From the NCBI GenBank assembly GCA_030266525.1, contig JAJDIC010000020.1:1-28116 (forward strand): a stretch of 28,116 bases of DNA, read 5' to 3'. The translations under genes and the position numbers were made by a program. The notes below the pieces were generated by a model, which was not told the DNA's origin, searched no databases, and saw nothing but the letters and a program-made list of their open reading frames with translations. This document shows positions 1-7,300 of this stretch, piece after piece; within the stretch, counting starts at the first letter, position 1, and each line of letters opens with the position of its first letter. The DNA is from Desulfovibrio sp. OttesenSCG-928-G15 (GTDB taxonomy: Bacteria; Desulfobacterota; Desulfovibrionia; Desulfovibrionales; Desulfovibrionaceae).

Positions 1-230
1 TGGGCAAGCTCAATATCATAGCCGACCCACGAACCATGGGAGCGGAAGGAAAAGGGCGGAAAATCCTCGTCACACACGCCAAGCACAAGCTCTTTGGCCT
101 GTTCAATGTCTGTCAGTTTTTTTTGTCCGGCCTGTCCTTGCGACGCGCACAACAACTGGGTGAACAAGATGACGAGAGCCAGAGCGGGTAGCGATGCCGC
201 GCCGAAGATACGCACAAGCATTTGTATCAT
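1..230 (-). CDS. Family-3 periplasmic solute-binding protein, N-terminal part (runs off the left edge)
   Basis: The first 76 codons are visible. Residues 1 to about 35 form a signal peptide: a short basic start, a hydrophobic core (LPALALVILFTQLL) and a small-residue region CASQGQAG. The mature start reads LVLGVCDEDFPPFSF, then GSWVGYDIELA. This is the N-terminal pattern of SBP_bac_3 proteins (amino-acid binding; compare GVDADYPPFSF and GFDVDLA). The protein should act in the periplasm, or tethered to the membrane if a Cys in the signal region serves as lipid anchor. Its ATG overlaps the stop of the upstream symporter as ATGA, so translation is probably coupled and the two are likely partners. 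The ligand is unknown; amino acids are usual for the family. The C-terminal domain lies outside the window. Confidence 0.85.
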   Translation of the reverse strand, partial: MIQMLVRIFGAASLPALALVILFTQLLCASQGQAGQKKLTDIEQAKELVLGVCDEDFPPFSFRSHGSWVGYDIELA

Positions 231-1528
231 TGCGTTTTTCCGAGCAATGCCGAGATTGCGGTATTGGCGGCAACGTTCACCCCGGTCATTGCGGAATCAA
301 GCAAGGGGTAAATGCCGGTCAGTAAAAACACCACCGGGGCGTGCGGCAGGGCAAGCGGTTCGGCAACAATGCTCAACAGGTTGAGCGCGGCAAGTCCGGG
401 TACGCTGACGCCCGCCACCCCGGCCAGCACGGTTCCGAGGCACAGAATGACAAGCGTTATCGGGGTAAGCGAAACATCATAGATTTGCAGCAGAAAAAGC
501 GCTGCAAGGGCGTAAAAGGCAACGCTGCCCGCGGGGTTGAGGGTTATGCCGATGGCGGCGGAAAAAGACGTGATGTCGCCGCGCAGCCTTTTTTGGCGAC
601 CAAGGGTTTCGCGTATGGCCGGGAGTGACGCCAGACTGCTTTGCGTTCCGACAGCGATCAGGAAGGGCCGTCCTATTTCCTTGAGCCCCGCCATGAGTCC
701 TGTGCGCGATGAGCGGATGAACAGTACGGCATACACGCTGAGCATGACGAGGTAACACACGGTCAGCGCCAGCAGGAAATTGCGCAGAGCGTGCATTATG
801 GGTGAGTCAAAGTCTTGAATCTGGCTTCCCGCAAGGCAGAACAGACCAAGCGGCAGTATGCGCATGAACCAGCTGAGCAACACGGAAATAGCTTTTTCAA
901 TTTCATCGCACAGACCGAAAAAATATTGCTGCGGAGCGCCCCGGGTAACCTTGGTCAGGGCAGCCCCGGCAAACAGGCAGAAAAACATGATGGACGCGAC
1001 ATTGCCCGCGCTTAGCGCGGTGAAAATATTGTCAGGGACGACCTGAATCAAAAAAAATACCAGATCGACGTCTTTGGCGGCCCCCTGCTCTATACCGCCT
1101 TGCACCCCTGCGTATGAACGGTCGATAAAGTCAAGGGCGACAAGGTCCAGACCGTTCCCAGGCCGGATAACCATGCCCGCGACAAGGGCGATGCTTACGC
1201 CGAGCAGCAGGCTGGACAGAAACCTGAGCAGCAGGAGACGCCCGGCGCGGCTGTTCGTATCGTTCGCGCTCATGAGCCGTTTCGGGGCGACGATGACGCT
1301 GACAATAACCATGGGCAGGGCGCACATCTGCAACAAGGCCATGAATAGCTTGCCGAACGAGGCCATGGTGTCGCGCATGTCCGGAAAAAAATGACCAAAC
1401 ACCACGCCGCTGACCATGGAGGCCAGCATCAGGACGACGTTGCTGGATGAGTGAGCGGAAGTTTCGGACGCGGTTGACTGCCCGGAAGGCTGTGGAGGGG
1501 CAGTATCATCTGTAGCTGTCATGCACAT
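227..1528 (-). CDS. DAACS-family (dicarboxylate/amino acid:cation symporter) transporter
   Basis: A protein of about 433 residues with a soluble N-terminal stretch of about 25 residues and many hydrophobic spans. It shows the SDF-family landmarks in order: a serine-rich HP1 segment (GTQSSLASLPAIRE), a TM7 segment (GITLNPAGSVAFY), an HP2-like GVAGVSVPGLAALN and a TM8 segment (LLDSAMTGVNVAAN). Aligned by eye to GltPh, the TM7 NMDGT motif becomes NPAGS (Asp312 to Ala). In TM8 Arg397 becomes Met and Asp405 becomes Asn, while Asp394 and Asn401 remain. In the family these residues bind Na+ or the acidic side chain, so this member probably has another substrate and coupling mode (inference). The frame is open to 1720, but the upstream residues look non-natural. 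I chose the ATG at 1528; 1522 and 1543 are alternatives, all with weak ribosome sites. Confidence 0.85.
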   Translation of the reverse strand: MCMTATDDTAPPQPSGQSTASETSAHSSSNVVLMLASMVSGVVFGHFFPDMRDTMASFGKLFMALLQMCALPMVIVSVIVAPKRLMSANDTNSRAGRLLLLRFLSSLLLGVSIALVAGMVIRPGNGLDLVALDFIDRSYAGVQGGIEQGAAKDVDLVFFLIQVVPDNIFTALSAGNVASIMFFCLFAGAALTKVTRGAPQQYFFGLCDEIEKAISVLLSWFMRILPLGLFCLAGSQIQDFDSPIMHALRNFLLALTVCYLVMLSVYAVLFIRSSRTGLMAGLKEIGRPFLIAVGTQSSLASLPAIRETLGRQKRLRGDITSFSAAIGITLNPAGSVAFYALAALFLLQIYDVSLTPITLVILCLGTVLAGVAGVSVPGLAALNLLSIVAEPLALPHAPVVFLLTGIYPLLDSAMTGVNVAANTAISALLGKTQ

Positions 1529-1838
1529 GGTTACTTGATGCATTCCCGGTACTGTTTCAGAAATCACATGGGCGTATCGCGAGCACACGCAGAGAGCGCA
1601 AGGGCATACTGCGGAGCGTACTGCGAATTCCTGAAGGGGTTGTCTGGAGGGGCCTTTCGTGGGACGCCCGGACATCTGCCTATTGAATCCGATAGTGCTC
1701 TTTTTTCGGGAACAAGACAACCGGGCAAAACGGTTGTTATACCGGCTGCATATACCCGGACATCTGCTCCCGGAACCCCGTGTTCCGGTACCCGCAGATG
1801 ACGCGGGTAAGATGACACGGGTAAGGCGGCGCTGTCGT
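1529..1838. other. Intergenic region with two small hairpins
   Basis: No convincing gene lies here. Two adjacent inverted repeats follow the stop of the ChaN-like gene: CCGGAAC (1770-1776) with GTTCCGG (1782-1788), and TACCCGC (1789-1795) with GCGGGTA (1803-1809). Neither has a T-run on the minus strand, so they may slow or protect transcripts rather than terminate them. I did not find a convincing promoter for the symporter gene; read-through from the upstream operon is possible. Confidence 0.4.
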
Positions 1839-3092
1839 TTACGGCAGGCGCACGGTTACGTCCTTGCTGCCGCGCCTGACCACAAGTTCCAGCACCTTGC
1901 CCGTGGTGCGGGCGGCGAAGGCGGCCCGGTGCAGGTCCGATCCGGAGCGCACGGGCAGGCCGCCTGCTTTGGCGATGATATCGCCTGCCAGTATTCCGGC
2001 TTTGGCAGCCTTGGAGCCGGGGATTACTTCCTTGACACTGAACGTGCCGTTTGCGGCGGTGAAAACAAAGCCGTAGCGGGAGTGCCCTTCCGGTGGGCTG
2101 TAATAGAAGAGGTCAGCCTGCTTTGCGTCCGGCGCGGTACCGGAAAAGGGCATGACATGGATAATGCGGGCTTTGGGGTCAAAGAAGGGCAGGCGGTAGG
2201 CAATGCCCCGGCCTTTCTGGCTGTGGCCCGCCCCGGCTGCCAGCACTACGGGAAGGCCTGATTTGGCATGCAGCGCGGCGGCTTCTTCGGCCATGGTGCT
2301 GTCCCACAGGTTTTGCACCAACAGGAAGCGCTCAAAGGGCTTTTTCAGTGAAATTGGCAGGTTGACGGTTGCACTTTGCCCTTTTTTAGCGCCGGTTACC
2401 GGCACGGGCAGCACGAGGCGCTCTTTGCTTCCCGCGCCTGTTTGCCTGCCCCCGGCTTTTACCCGCATGGCTGCATGCATGAGAAAAGTGGAGGCCAGAG
2501 CGGTTTTGTGTTCTTCCGGCGCATCGTGAATTTTGGCAGGCAGAGCTGCTTTTTGTTTGGGCGTAAGGCCCTTCAGTCCTTTTTTGCTGACTGTTGCGCG
2601 TATGTCCTGGGGAATATTCAAACCGGCAATGGGCATTGCCTGTCTGCGCGCTTCTGCGAATATCGGCTGGTACAGCTTGAAATCATAGCCCCAGTTTGTG
2701 CTCCAGCGTACCGCCTCGGGAAGTTGGGAAATGGAGAGTGCGCCGCTAAGGTATTTTTCAAGCTCAGGGGCGAAGGTGTTGCGGGGCAGCATTTCCAGCC
2801 CGAGGGCGGTTTTCTGGCCGGAATCTGCCAGAAGGCGCAACACGCGGGCCTGGGCTATGTGGTCAACGGCGCTATCGTGCCGTTCGCCGAGAATAATATA
2901 GTCTGCACCGCGCAGCAGATTGGCAACAGCCCTGTCTTGTGCGGGAGTGCCGTCCGGCAGGACCAGCTGCCCTCTGCCATAAGACTGTGAGGCGTTTTGC
3001 GTGCCCGGTTGCGCGGCATCGGGCTGTCGTGCGGCGCAGCCGCAGGCGAAAAGCGCGAGGCAGCAAAGAACCAGGCGAAGCGCGGTATGCAT
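1839..3092 (-). CDS. ChaN/Tiki-family haem-binding-type lipoprotein with C-terminal PDZ domain
   Basis: A 417-residue protein. Residues 1-19 are a lipoprotein signal with LFAC followed by GC, so Cys17 or Cys19 is the lipidated residue. Residues about 60-320 match the ChaN (DUF399) family of the TraB/Tiki superfamily, with ILGERHDSAVDH at 67-78, ALGLEM near 100 and a late GAGHS. The conserved Glu and His residues of these motifs are present. The last 85 residues read as a PDZ domain (YGFVFTAANGTFSVKEVIPGSKA, then AGILAGDIIAKAGGLPV). Family members bind haem or act as metal-dependent proteases; which applies here is open. The start at 3092 is set by GGGGAG seven bases upstream. It begins 11 bases after the stop of the M16C protease gene, so the two form an operon and may both act on peptides or haem at the envelope. 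Confidence 0.85.
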   Translation of the reverse strand: MHTALRLVLCCLALFACGCAARQPDAAQPGTQNASQSYGRGQLVLPDGTPAQDRAVANLLRGADYIILGERHDSAVDHIAQARVLRLLADSGQKTALGLEMLPRNTFAPELEKYLSGALSISQLPEAVRWSTNWGYDFKLYQPIFAEARRQAMPIAGLNIPQDIRATVSKKGLKGLTPKQKAALPAKIHDAPEEHKTALASTFLMHAAMRVKAGGRQTGAGSKERLVLPVPVTGAKKGQSATVNLPISLKKPFERFLLVQNLWDSTMAEEAAALHAKSGLPVVLAAGAGHSQKGRGIAYRLPFFDPKARIIHVMPFSGTAPDAKQADLFYYSPPEGHSRYGFVFTAANGTFSVKEVIPGSKAAKAGILAGDIIAKAGGLPVRSGSDLHRAAFAARTTGKVLELVVRRGSKDVTVRLP

Positions 3093-3103
3093 GACATCTC
3101 CCC

Positions 3104-6004
3104 TTACAGTATCTGTTCCCTGACCCAGCCTTCTTTGGCAGCCACTTTTTCCAGCGCCTTTCCACCAAGGGCGCATATCCGCCCCTTGGCCGAGAACGCT
3201 TCCAGGGCCTGCCCGAATTCCTTGAAATGTCTGGCGCTTGTGCCCAGAATTTCCTCACGCAGTTGTTGCCTGTTGGCTTCGGTATCGCCGCAGAGCAGGC
3301 GTACCAGCACAGCAGTGCCTTTGGCGTCAGGCAGCAGGTAGGTGTCCAGTTCGCCGATAGCGCCCACAATGGCAGCGGACAGCTCCTCATCCGAGAGGCT
3401 GTGCGAGGCCAGATGTCTGGCGGCAGCGTCGTAGCTTTGCAGGGTGCGCAGGATGTTCGGGTCGCGGTAAGAAACCATGGTGAATGCGCCGCTCATGCGA
3501 TCCAGGCCGCACATGCAGCCGTAAGCGCCCCCCTGTACCCGGACCTGATCCCACAAATATCCCGTGCGCAGATATTTCAGAATAACCGAGGCCGAGCCGT
3601 GCCAGGCGTAGCCGTTGTCGAACAGATTGATTCCCTTGCCCACATAGTTGACCTGGGCAGGCAGCAAGAGGGCTTCCGCTTCGGGCAGGTCCGCCACTTT
3701 GCCGAACCAGTCGGAGGCTCCGTCCACACTTTGTTCGGGCAGGGCGGCTGCAAGATCTTCGGCGTATTTTTCCAGCGCGTTGCGCTGCTCCGGCAGGGCG
3801 GTCAGGTTTACCGCAAGGCCGGAGCGGTGAATGATGCTGCGGCGCAGTACTTCCAGGTCCTGCAACACCGAGGGCCAGTCTGATTCCACCCTGCCGGCAA
3901 GCTGGCGGATGTATTGCAAAGAGCTGATTCCGCCGCTCAATTCCGCAAGCATGCCTGCGCCGGACAGCGCAGCGCGAAGCCGCGCGGCGACCACCATGTG
4001 TCCTGCGGGCACGAGGCTGTGTTCGAGGCGGGCCTTTTCTTCCAGCACCATACGCAAAAAGCGCTCTTTGTCGTCAAAAACGGCAGAGGAGAGCACTTCG
4101 GCCATCAGGGCGAAAAGGTCTGCGGCCTTGTCCGGTGAGCACTTGCCGTCAAGCACGAGTCTGGCAACGGGCCTTCTGTCCTGTGCGTCTGAAAGGAAAA
4201 GGGTGTCTACGTCCATGCCGCCGGTTTTGCGGGCAATGGTCATGCCAAGTTCTGCAAAGTCCCGCTTTTTCGTGCCCATTTCCAGCAAGGCCCGACCGAA
4301 AAGCGACAGCAGGGGCAGCAGGTATTCGGGAACGGCAGAAAGGTCAAAGGCCGCTTCCGCGTAGATTATGCCCCCGGTGGGCAGGGGGTGGAACAGGGCA
4401 AGTGGGTGTAAAGACTCAAAGCGGATGGTGGGAATTTCCGCGTTTTCTTTTGGCATGTCCGCAACCGCCAGGCGCGGGATGGTGGCCAGATTTTCCGGAC
4501 TGTCCGGGCTTTGCTGCCATTTTTGTAATACTTTCGCCTGCTTGGCGATATTGGCCTTGCCAGCCTTGTCCAGGGTGGAAACCACGGCGTTGACCCGCTC
4601 TTGTTCCTTGGCCTGCATGGCGGCGTCCAGCGTGGTGTCGGGCGTGAGCACCACTGTGACCCGGTGCGGGTTATCCAGCAGCCAGGTTGTGATCAAAGCT
4701 TCAAAATAGCCCTTGTTCCGGCTGGCTTCCTTGATGGTCGCCAGTGCGCCTTCAAAACGCAGCGGGGCAAGGGGGTCTGCATCGTGCAGCCAGGTGGTCA
4801 GCGCGCGCAGCATGACCGACAGGCCCACCGGGAAGCGGCCGGAATTGTTTTCACGCAGGCCGAATTCCACGGTATTGACAGCTGCGTCTACCATGTCCTG
4901 CGCAAGGCCGTTTTGGGCGAGATCCGCAAGGGTGCGCAAAATCAACTGCTCCACGGCAGCGGCGTTTTCTGTTTCAATTCCCTTGAGGCCGCAGTCAAAG
5001 GTGAGTTGCCGAAGTTCTGTTTCCAGCCCCTGTCCGGCAAGATCTTCGCCAAGGCCTGACTCTATGAGCGCCCGGCGCAGCGGCGAAGCGGGCAGGCCGA
5101 GAAGGATGTGCTCCAGAATACGAAAGGCGAGGCCGGTTTCCATATCTGTAACGTCCGGGCCGAGCCAGTTGACCACGACCATGCCCTTGTCGTTTTCATC
5201 CGACGAGGCAAAGGGAACAGACAGCGTTTGCGGGGCAGAAAGGCGCTTTTGTACGCCAATGGACGAGTTGGGCGTGATGCGCGAAAAACGGGACAGGGTT
5301 TGGCCGAGCCTTTCCAGGCGCTCGTCTTCCGGGTCGTCACCCCAGTAAAAAAAGCGGGCGTTTGACGGGTGGTAGTAGTTTGCGTGAAACGCCTTGAAAT
5401 CTTCGTAGGTAAGCGCGGGAATATGGGCAGGATCGCCGCCGGATTCCAGGGAATAGACCGTATCCGGGAAAAGCGCGTGCAGGCAGTAGCGGGCCAGAAC
5501 CGACTCCGGCGCTGAAAACGCGCCTTTCATCTCGTTGTAGACAACTCCCTTGAAATTGTACGCGCCGCCTTTTATCGGCTCCAGGTGCCAGCCTTCCTGC
5601 TGGAAAATGGTTTCGGTAATCCGGGGGAAAAAAACCGCGTCCAGATATACGTCTGTCAGGTTACGAAAGTCTTGCAGGTTCGCGCTGGCAACCGGGTAGC
5701 AGGTTTTATCCGGGTAGGTGAAGGCATTCAGGAAGGTTTGCAAAGAGCCTTTGAGCAGTTCTACAAAAGGCTCCTTGACCGGATATTTTTCCGAGCCGCA
5801 CAAAACCGAGTGCTCAAGGATATGGGCCACACCGGTGGAGTCTGACGGGGGCGTGCGCAAGGAGACGCCAAACACTTTGTTCTCGTCCGAGTTGGTAAAC
5901 GAGAGAATTTCAGCCCCGGTGGCTTCGTGGATATACAGCCGCGCGGTAGAGTCCAGTTCCTGAATCCGCTCTTCACGGGCCAGGGTAAAGCCGGATATGT
6001 TCAT
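3104..6004 (-). CDS. M16C zinc metalloprotease (PreP/presequence-protease-like)
   Basis: A 966-residue protein of the usual PreP length. The inverted zinc motif HxxEH is at 61-65 (HILEH), followed by SEKYPVKEPF and the downstream zinc-ligand Glu at 158 in VVYNEMKGA. The central region corresponds to the M16C-associated linker. The C-terminal half carries the inactive-half pattern, including VQGGAYGCMC and a SYRDPN motif. Such enzymes form a closed chamber and degrade short unstructured peptides. No signal peptide is visible, so it is probably cytoplasmic. The ATG at 6004 is preceded by AGGAG at proper spacing. The gene heads a two-gene operon with the ChaN-like lipoprotein. Confidence 0.95.
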   Translation of the reverse strand: MNISGFTLAREERIQELDSTARLYIHEATGAEILSFTNSDENKVFGVSLRTPPSDSTGVAHILEHSVLCGSEKYPVKEPFVELLKGSLQTFLNAFTYPDKTCYPVASANLQDFRNLTDVYLDAVFFPRITETIFQQEGWHLEPIKGGAYNFKGVVYNEMKGAFSAPESVLARYCLHALFPDTVYSLESGGDPAHIPALTYEDFKAFHANYYHPSNARFFYWGDDPEDERLERLGQTLSRFSRITPNSSIGVQKRLSAPQTLSVPFASSDENDKGMVVVNWLGPDVTDMETGLAFRILEHILLGLPASPLRRALIESGLGEDLAGQGLETELRQLTFDCGLKGIETENAAAVEQLILRTLADLAQNGLAQDMVDAAVNTVEFGLRENNSGRFPVGLSVMLRALTTWLHDADPLAPLRFEGALATIKEASRNKGYFEALITTWLLDNPHRVTVVLTPDTTLDAAMQAKEQERVNAVVSTLDKAGKANIAKQAKVLQKWQQSPDSPENLATIPRLAVADMPKENAEIPTIRFESLHPLALFHPLPTGGIIYAEAAFDLSAVPEYLLPLLSLFGRALLEMGTKKRDFAELGMTIARKTGGMDVDTLFLSDAQDRRPVARLVLDGKCSPDKAADLFALMAEVLSSAVFDDKERFLRMVLEEKARLEHSLVPAGHMVVAARLRAALSGAGMLAELSGGISSLQYIRQLAGRVESDWPSVLQDLEVLRRSIIHRSGLAVNLTALPEQRNALEKYAEDLAAALPEQSVDGASDWFGKVADLPEAEALLLPAQVNYVGKGINLFDNGYAWHGSASVILKYLRTGYLWDQVRVQGGAYGCMCGLDRMSGAFTMVSYRDPNILRTLQSYDAAARHLASHSLSDEELSAAIVGAIGELDTYLLPDAKGTAVLVRLLCGDTEANRQQLREEILGTSARHFKEFGQALEAFSAKGRICALGGKALEKVAAKEGWVREQIL

Positions 6005-6032
6005 ACAGTCTCCTGAAAACAGACAGATCGTT

Positions 6033-6078
6033 CTAAAAAGAGTGATACACCGGGTTCGTTATATCAGACGAAACCCGG
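6033..6078 (-). terminator. Probable terminator of the kinase/HD-GYP operon
   Basis: On the minus strand, 18 bases after the HD-GYP gene, CCGGGTTTCGT (6068-6078) pairs with ACGAACCCGG (6050-6059), with one bulged base and an 8-base loop. A run of five T follows about 10 bases later (6039-6035). The distance to the T-run makes it a weak intrinsic terminator. Confidence 0.4.
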
Positions 6079-6095
6079 AAATGGGAGTGCCCGGA

Positions 6096-7259
6096 TTATT
6101 CTTGCCCGTCTTTCATAATCCGCTTCAACACGATGGAACGGGCGCCGTCGCCAGCCGGGTCGGGGTAGAGGCGGCCGATATTGTCAAATTCATCCAGGCA
6201 TTCGGCAAAGGCGTCTACAACCGCCGGGTCAAACTGCCGCCCTCGTTCGCGCTCAATGATGCTGCAGGCGTCCATGGACGGGTAGGGCGGCTTGTAAATG
6301 CGCGCGCTGGTCAGGGCGTCATAGGTGTCTGCCAGGGCAACAATACGGGCGCTGAGCGGAATTTCCTCTCCCCGAAGGCCGAGGGGATAACCGGTTCCAT
6401 CCCAGCGCTCGTGGTGGTGCAGGGCAATATCATGGGCCATGGAAACGAATTCCGCCGGGGCTACGAGCTGGCGTTCTACTTCCATGAGGGTTTGCCCGCC
6501 GAAAAAGGAATGCTTTTTCATTTCGTCATACTCATCGCGTGTGAGGCGGCCCGGCTTGAACAATACCGTATCGGGCACGCCAACTTTGCCGATGTCGTGC
6601 AGGGGGCTGGTTTTATACAGCAGTTCAATGAAACTGTCGGTAAGCTGGCTGGCATAACGAGGCTTTTTGCGCAAGGCCATGGCCAGGGCGTGCGAATAAC
6701 ACTGCACCCGGTGCAGGTGCGCGCCGGTATCGCTGTCTCTGGTTTCCGCAAGAGAGGCCAGGGCCATGATAATCACATCCTGCATGGATGAAAGCTGGTG
6801 GCTGCGTTCTTCCACCATAGTTTCGAGCAGTTCGTTTTTGTGAGCAAGAAAACGCTTGCCCTGCAACAAAATAAGGTGTGCTTCAACCCGCGCGTTAAGC
6901 ACGGCCCCGCTGACCGGTTTGGTAATATAGTCCACCCCGCCCGCCTTGAAGCCCCGGGCCTCGTCTTCTTCCCCGTCCATGGTGGTGAGGAAGATTACTG
7001 GAATATCCGCCGTGCGCGGGTCGCTTTTCAGCTTTTCGCACACGCTGTAGCCATCCATTTCCGGCATGATGATATCAAGCAGGATAAGATCCGGCTGGGG
7101 GGAATTGGCCGCAATGGTCAGGGCTTTGGCTCCGCTTGTCGCTACCTTGCAACGATAACGGTCTGTGAGCAGATCGGAAATCAGTGTAAGATTTTCAGGA
7201 ACGTCGTCCACGATAAGGATTATGGGGCTGGGGCCGCTTGCGGCAAACGGTATGCTCAT
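6096..7259 (-). CDS. Response regulator with HD-GYP c-di-GMP phosphodiesterase domain
   Basis: A 387-residue protein. The REC domain (residues 13-130) has acidic residues DD at 18-19, the phosphoacceptor Asp62 in LLDIIMPEMDG and Lys114 in ITKPV. A short coiled linker follows (134-160). The HD-GYP domain (162-360) has HDIGK at 221-225, the HHHERWDGTGYP block with Gly290-Tyr291-Pro292, and the ADTYDALTS block. All metal-binding landmarks look intact, so it should hydrolyse c-di-GMP. It belongs to the RpfG class. I chose ATG 7259 because GGAAGGA lies just upstream; an in-frame start at 7289 lacks such a site. It is the last gene of the three-gene kinase operon, 41 bases after the HPt-bearing kinase, and is the natural output of that phosphorelay. 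Confidence 0.95.
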   Translation of the reverse strand: MSIPFAASGPSPIILIVDDVPENLTLISDLLTDRYRCKVATSGAKALTIAANSPQPDLILLDIIMPEMDGYSVCEKLKSDPRTADIPVIFLTTMDGEEDEARGFKAGGVDYITKPVSGAVLNARVEAHLILLQGKRFLAHKNELLETMVEERSHQLSSMQDVIIMALASLAETRDSDTGAHLHRVQCYSHALAMALRKKPRYASQLTDSFIELLYKTSPLHDIGKVGVPDTVLFKPGRLTRDEYDEMKKHSFFGGQTLMEVERQLVAPAEFVSMAHDIALHHHERWDGTGYPLGLRGEEIPLSARIVALADTYDALTSARIYKPPYPSMDACSIIERERGRQFDPAVVDAFAECLDEFDNIGRLYPDPAGDGARSIVLKRIMKDGQE

Positions 7260-7300
7260 GAATTGATTCCTTCCAGGTGCACTGTTCAATATTGCCTGCG

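Noticed and set aside
5997..6791. 264-codon plus-strand frame opposite the HD-GYP gene
   Set aside because: Antisense of a clear HD-GYP protein; no family features.
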